5,976 nucleotides of DNA from Candidatus Nomurabacteria bacterium (GTDB lineage: Bacteria; Patescibacteriota; Minisyncoccia; Phycocordibacterales; PALSA-1337). The translations under genes and the position numbers were made by a program. Each line of letters begins with the position of its first letter. The stretch's first letter is position 1. The notes under the pieces were generated by a model. That model was not told where the DNA came from. It did no database searches and saw only the letters and a list, made by a program, of their open reading frames with translations. The stretch spans positions 1 to 5,976 of the forward strand of contig CALREM010000017.1 of assembly GCA_943355185.1 (NCBI GenBank), written 5' to 3'. Below, in pieces: positions 1 through 5,254 of this stretch.

Positions 1-560
1 ATAATATTTTGACTGCCATTGAAAAAGCTCGAACTGTTACGTTGCCTCGATTTTTAGCATCACTTTCGATCCCTCAGGTGGGTGAAGAAACGGCGCATGA
101 CGTTGCGGCTCATTTTGGTAAAAATAAAAAATCCGGTGCTGACGATGAATCAGTCATTCGAGAAATTATGCAGGCACCGCAGGCAGAATTTGAATCGATA
201 TATGGTGTTGGTCCGGTAGTAGCTGAATCTTTTTATACCTGGTTCAAAGATTTCGAAAATAAAAAGCTGGTCAATGCTTTGTTGAAACAGGTGACTATTG
301 TGAGTGAACATATGGCCTCTGGCCGTCCGCTCGAAGGTAAGTCGGTTGTATTTACCGGTTCACTGCCAACTTTGGAACGTGATTATGCACAGACCTTGGT
401 CCGTCAAAATGGGGGTAATGTATCCAGTTCCGTTTCAAAAAATACGTCTTTTGTGGTGGCGGGTGAAGAGGCGGGTTCAAAGCTCGATAAAGCCCGCGAT
501 CTGGGCGTGACTATTATTTCCGAAAAAGAGTTTCTGTCGATGGTTCATGTGCAAGGGTAG
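1..560 (+). CDS. ligA: NAD-dependent DNA ligase LigA, C-terminal part (5' end outside window)
   Basis: LigA seals nicks in DNA using NAD+ during replication and repair in the cytoplasm. Only the last ~185 residues are present: the frame is open to the window edge, reading N-I-L-T-A-I-E-K, which matches the family's 'NLLxAIExS' segment, so the TTG at position 9 is not a real start. Counting that TTG as residue 1, residues ~14-36 and ~60-78 hold helix-hairpin-helix elements (hairpins IPQVGEE and IYGVGPVVAESF) that bind DNA. Residues ~107-180 form a BRCT domain (LEGKSVVFTGSL, the GG turn at 135-136, SFVVAGEEAGSKLDKA, and EFL where many BRCTs have a Trp). The adenylation, OB and zinc-finger domains must lie upstream. 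The protein ends V-Q-G-stop, and these last codons lie inside a large inverted repeat. Domain order and C-terminal end are normal for the family. Confidence 0.95.
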   Translation, partial: NILTAIEKARTVTLPRFLASLSIPQVGEETAHDVAAHFGKNKKSGADDESVIREIMQAPQAEFESIYGVGPVVAESFYTWFKDFENKKLVNALLKQVTIVSEHMASGRPLEGKSVVFTGSLPTLERDYAQTLVRQNGGNVSSSVSKNTSFVVAGEEAGSKLDKARDLGVTIISEKEFLSMVHVQG

Positions 561-598
561 GCCTCGCCGCTTTTGTGCGGCGAGGCCTACCCTTGCAC
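549..598. repeat. Perfect 22-bp inverted repeat (hairpin) over the ligA stop codon
   Basis: The left arm 549-570 and right arm 577-598 are exact reverse complements across 22 bp. They enclose a 6-base loop (TTTTGT, 571-576), and the stem is GC-rich (core GCCTCGCCGC / GCGGCGAGGC). The left arm contains the last codons and the TAG stop (558-560) of ligA. As RNA this is a very stable hairpin, a plausible 3' end or stability element for the ligA transcript. Neither strand has a U-run after the stem (the + strand continues GCCAAAAATTGG), so it is not a textbook intrinsic terminator. It could also be a small palindromic insertion. Confidence 0.85.
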
Positions 599-607
599 GC
601 CAAAAAT

Positions 608-616
608 TGGTACACT
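608..616 (+). promoter_or_regulatory. Candidate extended -10 promoter for gatC (short or no leader)
   Basis: TGG-TACACT fits an extended -10 (TGn + TAtAaT-like hexamer) and ends 7 bases before the gatC ATG. That would place the transcript start at or within a base or two of the start codon. No -35 match exists at the right distance, because that position falls in the right arm of the ligA hairpin. No Shine-Dalgarno sequence precedes the ATG, which fits a leaderless mRNA. Read-through from ligA remains possible. Confidence 0.4.
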
Positions 617-623
617 CACGTTT

Positions 624-917
624 ATGATTACTCCCGCAGAAATCACCAAACTAGCCCAGTTATCACGCATCAAACTCACTGATGCGGATACGCAGTCGTT
701 GGTCAAAGAGTTCGATTCTATTCTCGGATATATTGATCAGCTCAAAAAAGTTGATGTTTCTCTCGATACAGAAGGTCGTGTTGGTGCCATCAAAAATATC
801 ATGCGTCCTGATATTGCAGAAGACACCTCTCCTGCCGATCGTGAAAAACTGCTCGCCGAAGCGCCACGTAGAGAAGGTGATTTTGTTGCGGTTAAAAAGA
901 TAATCGCACAGGATTAG
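624..917 (+). CDS. gatC: Aspartyl/glutamyl-tRNA amidotransferase subunit C (GatC)
   Basis: GatC is the small subunit of the GatCAB amidotransferase, which converts Glu-tRNA(Gln) to Gln-tRNA(Gln) and, in many bacteria, Asp-tRNA(Asn) to Asn-tRNA(Asn). It wraps around GatA and GatB and stabilises the complex. The 97-residue length is normal. Family features are visible: an N-terminal helix (ITPAEITKLAQLSRIKL), the helix with EFDSILGYIDQLKKVD, then an extended C-terminal part with IMRPD and the closing EAPRREGDFVAVKKII. I chose the ATG at 624 because homology begins exactly there. The frame stays open upstream to a TTG at 573, but those codons are the hairpin and carry no family similarity. No ribosome-binding site precedes the ATG. 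The stop codon is 4 bases before the gatA GTG, so the two genes are almost certainly co-transcribed. Confidence 0.95.
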   Translation: MITPAEITKLAQLSRIKLTDADTQSLVKEFDSILGYIDQLKKVDVSLDTEGRVGAIKNIMRPDIAEDTSPADREKLLAEAPRREGDFVAVKKIIAQD

Positions 918-921
918 AGTT

Positions 922-2364
922 GTGAACATGCCTATGAACATTGATTTAAAAAATCTGACGATTGCCAAGGCTCAAGACGCTCTGAAAAAGGGCGAGTTTA
1001 CTTCTGTACAACTAACCCAAGCATATCTCGATCAGATTGCACTCAAAAACAAAGATATCAATGCCTATTTGGAAGTCTATGGTGATGCTTTGAAAGCTGC
1101 AGCACATGCGGACGAATTGATAAAAGCAGGTCAGGCCGGACCATTGACGGGCATCCCTCTGGCTATAAAAGATAACATTTTGGTCAAAGGAAAAATCGCT
1201 AGTGCCTCCTCAAAAATTCTAGAGAACTATCATGCAACATATAATGCGACCGTGATTTCAAAACTAGGTCGTGAAAGAATGGTATTTCTCGGTAGAACAA
1301 ATATGGATGAATTTGCTATGGGAGGTTCCACGGAAAATTCTGCCTTTGGTGTAACAAAAAATCCTCACGATACATCTCGTGTGGCCGGTGGCTCTTCGGG
1401 CGGTTCTGCAGCAGCTGTGGCGATGGATGGTGCACTGTGTGCGCTTGGTTCTGATACGGGAGGCTCTATCCGTCAGCCAGCGAGCTTCTGTGGAGTGGTT
1501 GGTCTCAAACCGACCTATGGAGCCGTTTCTCGATATGGCGTCATGGCTATGGGATCTTCGCTCGATCAGATCGGACCTTTTACAAAAACTGTCGAGGATA
1601 GCGAAATTCTTTTTAATGCAATTCGTGGAGTTGATGTGCACGATAGCACAACGATTACCGAAGAGACGTATTCGCCCGCACGAATTGGTGCTAAGAAACC
1701 AGTTATCGGAGTGCCGAGAGATTTCCTTAAAGGGGATGGTATCGATCCGGCAATGCTTGCGGCTTTTGAAAAAAGTTTGGCAGTGTTGAAAGGGAAAGGA
1801 TATGAAATAAAAGATATTTCCTTACCGAACATTTCGTATTCATTGATGGTCTACTATGTGTTGATGCCTGCAGAAGTTTCTTCGAACATGGCTCGCTTTG
1901 ATGGAGTAAAGTACGGACTTTATGTTGATGGGGCAGATGGTATCGCTGATTATTTCGAAACACGTGGCGCTGGCTTTGGTCGTGAAGTGATCCGTCGCGT
2001 GCTTCTGGGAACGTACGTCCTTTCTTCTGGCTATTATGATGCCTATTACAATCGCGCCAATGCTGTGCGTGCGATGATCACTGAAGATTTTAATAAAGCA
2101 TTCCAGTCTGTCGATATTATTGCGACACCAACGACCCCTTCCGCAGCATTTAAGATCGGTGAAAAAACTGCTGATCCTGTTGCTATGTATCTCGAAGATA
2201 TTTTTACCGTAACTGCAAACCTGACCGGCATGCCAGCACTTTCTATTCCGTGTGGTACAACAACGATAGATGGCAAAGAATTGCCTCTCGGTCTGCAACT
2301 TTCAGGACGTCATGGTGATGAGAAAACGTTGTTTGAAGCGGGGAAGGATTATGAAGGACAATAG
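922..2364 (+). CDS. gatA: Glutamyl/aspartyl-tRNA amidotransferase subunit A (GatA), amidase
   Basis: GatA is the amidase subunit of GatCAB: it hydrolyses glutamine (or asparagine) and releases the ammonia that GatB uses to amidate mischarged tRNA. The protein has up to 480 residues, the usual size. The amidase-signature Ser-cisSer-Lys triad is intact. Counting from GTG 922, these are Lys83 in GIPLAIKDN, cis-Ser158 in AGGSSGGSAAAVA and nucleophile Ser182 in GSDTGGSIRQPASFCGVVG. The spacing 83-158-182 equals that of the known Staphylococcus aureus enzyme (79-154-178). The C-terminal GLQLSGRHGDEKTLFEAG is also typical. The start is uncertain: GTG 922 has an AGGA at 910-913 eight bases upstream, but ATG 928 or ATG 934 (giving MNIDLKNLT) also fit the family N-terminus. 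It follows gatC by 4 bases. gatB is not in the window and must be encoded elsewhere. Confidence 0.96.
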   Translation: MNMPMNIDLKNLTIAKAQDALKKGEFTSVQLTQAYLDQIALKNKDINAYLEVYGDALKAAAHADELIKAGQAGPLTGIPLAIKDNILVKGKIASASSKILENYHATYNATVISKLGRERMVFLGRTNMDEFAMGGSTENSAFGVTKNPHDTSRVAGGSSGGSAAAVAMDGALCALGSDTGGSIRQPASFCGVVGLKPTYGAVSRYGVMAMGSSLDQIGPFTKTVEDSEILFNAIRGVDVHDSTTITEETYSPARIGAKKPVIGVPRDFLKGDGIDPAMLAAFEKSLAVLKGKGYEIKDISLPNISYSLMVYYVLMPAEVSSNMARFDGVKYGLYVDGADGIADYFETRGAGFGREVIRRVLLGTYVLSSGYYDAYYNRANAVRAMITEDFNKAFQSVDIIATPTTPSAAFKIGEKTADPVAMYLEDIFTVTANLTGMPALSIPCGTTTIDGKELPLGLQLSGRHGDEKTLFEAGKDYEGQ

Positions 2365-2382
2365 GTAACGAATTGATCGGGG

Positions 2383-2391
2383 TGCTATAAT
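2383..2391 (+). promoter_or_regulatory. Extended -10 promoter (TGC-TATAAT) upstream of the membrane protein gene
   Basis: A perfect TATAAT (2386-2391) is preceded by TGC, giving an extended -10 in the short gap after gatA. No good -35 lies 16-18 bases upstream, because that position is the end of gatA; extended -10 promoters often do without one. The start site would be near 2398, leaving a leader of about 17 bases with no Shine-Dalgarno sequence before ATG 2416. This suggests the downstream gene is transcribed separately from gatCA. Confidence 0.65.
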
Positions 2392-2393
2392 AA

Positions 2394-2408
2394 AGTAAAC
2401 AGTTTACT
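2394..2408. promoter_or_regulatory. Operator-like 15-bp palindrome overlapping the predicted start site
   Basis: AGTAAAC-A-GTTTACT is a perfect 7+7 inverted repeat around one central base. It begins two bases after the -10 hexamer and spans the predicted transcription start. A one-base centre makes it a poor RNA hairpin but a good binding site for a dimeric repressor. The regulator is not identifiable. That it is an operator is inference from position and symmetry. Confidence 0.45.
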
Positions 2409-2415
2409 GATATCT

Positions 2416-3066
2416 ATGCCTCCTTATGAAGTAACTACAAATAATGTCCCACTGGTGTATCCTCCAACTATCGACTTCTTTTCTTTTGGTGAAAAAGGAT
2501 TTCAGTGGTTGTCAGATACGTTTCCTTCCGCTTTCAATGCACTCAAATTATTTCTCGGCTACTTGGTAGGTATTTCGATTCCGATTTCCGTCCTTCTGAT
2601 CATTGGTATTATTTATTGCGTCGAACGTCTCAAACAGTTACGTAAAAAAGAAGAAGAGATGTACGATCTCAAAGTGGAACCAGCATATGGAATTATCGAA
2701 GGTATTACTGGACAACCGACCGAAGATGTTCCGGTAAAAAACGATCCGGCATTAGCACAACGCTGGAGTGCGATTGGGCAGCATATTAATTCTGATAATC
2801 CGAATGACTGGAAACAGGCGATCCTGGATGCAGATACAATCCTCGACGATATTTTGATGAATTTAGGCTACAAAGGGGAGAGTGTTGGGGAAAAGCTCAA
2901 GCGTGCCGAACCTGCCGATTTTGCGACTATCAACGAAGCCTGGGAAGCACATCGTGCCCGTAATGACATTGCTCACCGCGGTCTGGAATTCAACTTGAAT
3001 CATCACGAAGCTAAAAGAATATTCCAACTCTATAAGAAGGTTTTTGAGGAGTTTTATTATGTGTAG
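2416..3066 (+). CDS. Uncharacterised single-pass membrane protein with HEPN-like R-x4-H C-terminal domain
   Basis: This is a 216-residue protein without an assigned function. Residues ~1-43 are a short N-terminal part rich in Pro and aromatics. Residues ~44-68 form one hydrophobic helix (LFLGYLVGISIPISVLLIIGII). A basic/acidic stretch, RLKQLRKKEEE, at 71-81 follows, so the C-terminal part is probably cytoplasmic by the positive-inside rule. Residues ~115-216 look like a compact helical domain: DWKQAILDADTILDDIL, GYKGESVGEKLK, then INEAWEAHRARNDIAHRG and HHEAKRIFQLYKKVFEEF. RNDIAH (Arg182-His187) fits the R-x4-H motif of HEPN domains, some of which are RNases, but this family may only share the fold. 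From memory, similar proteins recur as hypotheticals in Parcubacteria genomes. It has its own promoter behind gatA. The start ATG 2416 has no Shine-Dalgarno sequence. It is convergent with the ABC exporter gene. Confidence 0.8.
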   Translation: MPPYEVTTNNVPLVYPPTIDFFSFGEKGFQWLSDTFPSAFNALKLFLGYLVGISIPISVLLIIGIIYCVERLKQLRKKEEEMYDLKVEPAYGIIEGITGQPTEDVPVKNDPALAQRWSAIGQHINSDNPNDWKQAILDADTILDDILMNLGYKGESVGEKLKRAEPADFATINEAWEAHRARNDIAHRGLEFNLNHHEAKRIFQLYKKVFEEFYYV

Positions 3067-3100
3067 GGATTGTGACCACATATTTTCTATCGTATGAGTG

Positions 3101-3147
3101 AAATAAAAACCCCCTCGCATAGATTTCTCTGTGCGAGGGGTTGATTT
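3101..3147. terminator. Bidirectional intrinsic terminator between convergent genes
   Basis: CCCCTCGCA (3111-3119) pairs with TGCGAGGGG (3132-3140). A U-G pair and AGA/TCT extend this to a 13-bp stem with a 4-base loop at 3124-3127. On the minus strand the stem is followed by GTTTTTATTT, a good U-tract ending the ABC exporter transcript, whose stop codon is at 3160-3162. On the + strand it is followed by the weaker TTGATTT, so it probably also ends the membrane protein transcript. Confidence 0.85.
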
Positions 3148-3159
3148 GCAGTCGATGCT

Positions 3160-4992
3160 TTATGTACCGAGTCGACTTCTGTCTTTTTTGAACATCGAAG
3201 TGTATTTGCCGTCACGAGCAAGTAATTCGTTGTGTGTTCCTTGTTCGACTAATTCCCCATTATCGAGGACGATTATTTTGTCACTTTTGATTGCATGAGA
3301 GATGTGCTGAGTCACCATAATGACAGTTACATCCTTCAAGGCAAAGATGTTTTCTGTTAAGCGATTGGCGGTTTCAGGATCGAGTTTGGCGTCGGGTTCA
3401 TCGAGGATGAGTATTGGTGTCCCTCGATATCGTGCCCGTGCCAAAGCGAGGCGTTGCTTCTCTCCTCCAGAGAAATCTCGTCCACCGAATTCCGTACCAA
3501 TCTGAGAGTTGTATCCTAGAGGATCTTTGTCCACGATTGATTCGAAATCAGCAAAACGAGCTGCGCTTCTGACGCTTTCCATTTCGATCGGTACATCTGG
3601 TCGAGAAGAGGCGATCTCTTCACTAATCAGACGTTCATGAATGGTGAACTCTTGAAGGAGGGCGCAGGCGTGATTGCTCCATACTTGAGGCGTAATATTT
3701 CGGAGGTTTATGTCACCTACAAAAATGTTTCCACCTATTGGATCATAGTGACGAAGAAGGAGTCCGATGAGTGATGATTTGCCACTGCCGTTTCGTCCTA
3801 CAATTGTTACCTTACTTCCTGGTTCGATGTCGAATGATACGTTTCTCAGAACCAGTGTGTCAGTTTGTGGGTAGGAAAAGCAGATGTTCTCGAATCGTAG
3901 ATGTGGCGGTCCGTTGAACTGGGGCTTTACTGGATCAGTAGTTTGGAGTAAAGGCTTCATCGTGAAAAACTCCCGTTCGATGATAGTGATTCCCTTAACA
4001 CTAGACCACTGACTCGCAATTTGAAGAACAATGTCCCTTGTCGAAGATTGTAATCGACGAGACGATGCAATGATGATCGTAAGAACTCCAAGATCGCCAC
4101 CGATTGACAGAGTGTTCCAGACTGAGTGGATCAAGACTGCACTTAATCCAACCATTGCTATGAGGTATGTTGCCATGGTGAGCTGCATGTTTCTGAGGCG
4201 CAGCGCATCATAGACCTTGATGACATAATCTTGGTTCTCCTTGATCTGAACTCGCAGAGTTGGTAGTTGGTTAAACATGAGGCCTTGAAGAAACGAAATA
4301 GAGTTTCTGTAAGACCTTTCCAATACACCACGTTTTTTTACGTGAGGAGCAAGTTCAAGAGACAGTTTCCACATATTGTTCACTGCTTTGAATTCAGCGA
4401 TGAGCATCGGAACGGCTGTCAGAACAATGATGACTACATAGAGAGGTTGAGTGATGGCCAAGGAAACTCCAAACAGGGCGAATACAATAAATGCCCCAAT
4501 GAATTCCATCAATTCGCTCGAAAAGGAGATACGAGTATTCCAACCCTCGGGAAGTTCCTCGATCTTCTTTTGCAAATCGTCGTATTCTTTGCTTTTGGTA
4601 CGAGCGATATCAAGCGAACCCTTGTGATCACGCATTTCCAATATGTTTGCAAACCGAAGTACATGACGTCGTCGACTCGAGATGAAAGACTTCAGTTTCT
4701 GAACAATAATTTCGATGAAGAGAAATGTCACTACCATAACGATAGGGAGGAAGTACCCACCCTCGATAAAGTCGTATATGGTGAACGACCCCTTTTTTTC
4801 TTGTGTGATTTGGATCTGGAGACTGGAGATGAGTTTTCCCATCACCAGAATAGTCCCATATCCAAGGCCTGATTGAAGAGCAAGCATGAGAATCTCCAAT
4901 AGGGTGTCTCGCTTGTTGTTTCTCAAACAGAATGCAAACGAATACCGTGCTGCATTCCACGCTGTCTCTAACACTTCTTTCGCTTTCCGCAT
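3160..4992 (-). CDS. ABC exporter, fused membrane domain and ATPase
   Basis: This 610-residue half-transporter (membrane domain, then nucleotide-binding domain) should work in the inner membrane as a homodimer, exporting an unknown substrate with ATP. The membrane part (residues ~30-330) shows about six hydrophobic segments, at ~31-53, 81-99, 161-181, 183-203, 270-291 and 297-312. The ATPase (~365-605) is complete: Walker A GRNGSGKSS (399-407), Q-loop Gln447 (LLQEF), signature FSGGEKQ (507-513), Walker B ILILDEPD with catalytic Glu532, D-loop AKLD (535-538) and switch His563 (VTQHIS). All catalytic residues are present, so it should be active. The start ATG is supported by AAAAGG eight bases upstream (5001-5006), the clearest ribosome-binding site in the window. 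It has its own promoter, lies downstream of tRNA-fMet, and ends at the shared terminator. The membrane domain has no feature that tells me the substrate; lipid, peptide or drug export are all possible. Confidence 0.92.
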   Translation of the reverse strand: MRKAKEVLETAWNAARYSFAFCLRNNKRDTLLEILMLALQSGLGYGTILVMGKLISSLQIQITQEKKGSFTIYDFIEGGYFLPIVMVVTFLFIEIIVQKLKSFISSRRRHVLRFANILEMRDHKGSLDIARTKSKEYDDLQKKIEELPEGWNTRISFSSELMEFIGAFIVFALFGVSLAITQPLYVVIIVLTAVPMLIAEFKAVNNMWKLSLELAPHVKKRGVLERSYRNSISFLQGLMFNQLPTLRVQIKENQDYVIKVYDALRLRNMQLTMATYLIAMVGLSAVLIHSVWNTLSIGGDLGVLTIIIASSRRLQSSTRDIVLQIASQWSSVKGITIIEREFFTMKPLLQTTDPVKPQFNGPPHLRFENICFSYPQTDTLVLRNVSFDIEPGSKVTIVGRNGSGKSSLIGLLLRHYDPIGGNIFVGDINLRNITPQVWSNHACALLQEFTIHERLISEEIASSRPDVPIEMESVRSAARFADFESIVDKDPLGYNSQIGTEFGGRDFSGGEKQRLALARARYRGTPILILDEPDAKLDPETANRLTENIFALKDVTVIMVTQHISHAIKSDKIIVLDNGELVEQGTHNELLARDGKYTSMFKKDRSRLGT

Positions 4993-5061
4993 ATCACAAA
5001 CCTTTTGTTGAGTTTTTACGTAAGAAATCGACTCTCTTATTTCAAGGAGCCTTTGTCCAAT

Positions 5062-5090
5062 ACTTTAGCACGAATATTTCTTTAAGTCAA
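5062..5090 (-). promoter_or_regulatory. Promoter for the ABC exporter gene
   Basis: On the minus strand, TTGACT (5090-5085) and TAAAGT (5067-5062) are separated by exactly 17 bases, and TGC precedes the -10. This is a near-consensus sigma-70-type promoter with an extended -10. The start would be near 5055, giving a leader of about 60 bases that ends with AAAAGG before the ATG. It lies between the tRNA 3' end and the exporter. I see no strong terminator after the tRNA, so read-through could add to expression. Confidence 0.75.
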
Positions 5091-5103
5091 CTATACTTGC
5101 GTG

Positions 5104-5175
5104 TTGCGGGGGCCGGAATCGAACCGACAATCTTCAGGTTATGAGCCTGACGAGCTACCGTTGCTCTACCCCGCG
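5104..5175 (-). tRNA. Initiator tRNA-fMet (anticodon CAT)
   Basis: A full 72-base cloverleaf is visible on the minus strand. The acceptor CGCGGGG/CCCCGCA leaves a C1-A72 mismatch, the mark recognised by formylase. The D-stem is GAGC/GCTC, with the A11-U24 pair typical of bacterial initiators. The anticodon loop CTCATAA has CAT at 5143-5141, the T-arm is GTCGG-TTCGATT-CCGGC, and the discriminator is A (5104). These features mark it as the tRNA that starts translation. Two oddities: the pair 29-41 is A-U where initiators usually have G-C, so the 'three G-C pairs' are only two; and the 3' end continues CAC, so CCA is not encoded and must be added by nucleotidyltransferase. It is divergent from the HTH gene and upstream of the ABC exporter. 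Confidence 0.96.
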
Positions 5176-5185
5176 ATGTGTAGCT

Positions 5186-5214
5186 ATTGTGCCACAAGGT
5201 TGATATAAAAACAA
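5186..5214 (-). promoter_or_regulatory. Promoter for tRNA-fMet
   Basis: On the minus strand, TTGTTT (5214-5209) and CACAAT (5191-5186) are spaced 17 bases apart. The -10 ends 10 bases before the mature tRNA 5' end, giving a very short 5' leader for RNase P to remove. The match is moderate, but the position is exactly as expected. Confidence 0.55.
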
Positions 5215-5216
5215 GA

Positions 5217-5246
5217 TTGATATTCGTATAGCCAATAATGTAGTAT
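5217..5246 (+). promoter_or_regulatory. Promoter for the HTH protein gene, probably leaderless
   Basis: TTGATA (5217-5222) and TAGTAT (5241-5246) are 18 bases apart, back to back with the tRNA promoter. The -10 ends 8 bases before ATG 5255, so the transcript would begin at or within a few bases of the start codon; there is no Shine-Dalgarno sequence. A perfect 10-bp palindrome, GTATATATAC (5243-5252), overlaps the -10 and predicted start and could be a binding site, although AT-rich palindromes arise easily by chance. Confidence 0.5.
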
Positions 5247-5254
5247 ATATACAT

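Noticed and set aside
593..616. TTGCAC (593-598) as a -35 box for TACACT (611-616)
   Set aside because: The spacer is 12 bases, too short, and TTGCAC is part of the hairpin arm.
573..623. Longer GatC starting at TTG 573
   Set aside because: The extra 17 residues come from the hairpin and the promoter region; GatC homology starts at ATG 624.
1840..2298. 152-codon minus-strand reading frame inside gatA
   Set aside because: It is antisense to gatA with a Cys/His/Arg-rich translation typical of shadow frames. Apparent Cys pairs are not a spaced zinc finger.
2373..2391. TTGATC as a -35 box for the TATAAT at 2386
   Set aside because: The spacing is only 7 bases, far from the usual 16-18; the promoter is better explained as an extended -10.
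4267..4872. 201-codon + strand reading frame opposite the exporter
   Set aside because: It is wholly antisense to the strongly supported ABC exporter, with low-complexity, His- and Asn-rich translation and no family resemblance.
4932..5144. 70-codon + strand reading frame ending AGAGIEPTIFRL
   Set aside because: Its end is the antisense of tRNA-fMet (a well-known source of false 'GIEPTIFRL' peptides) and its start lies antisense in the exporter gene.
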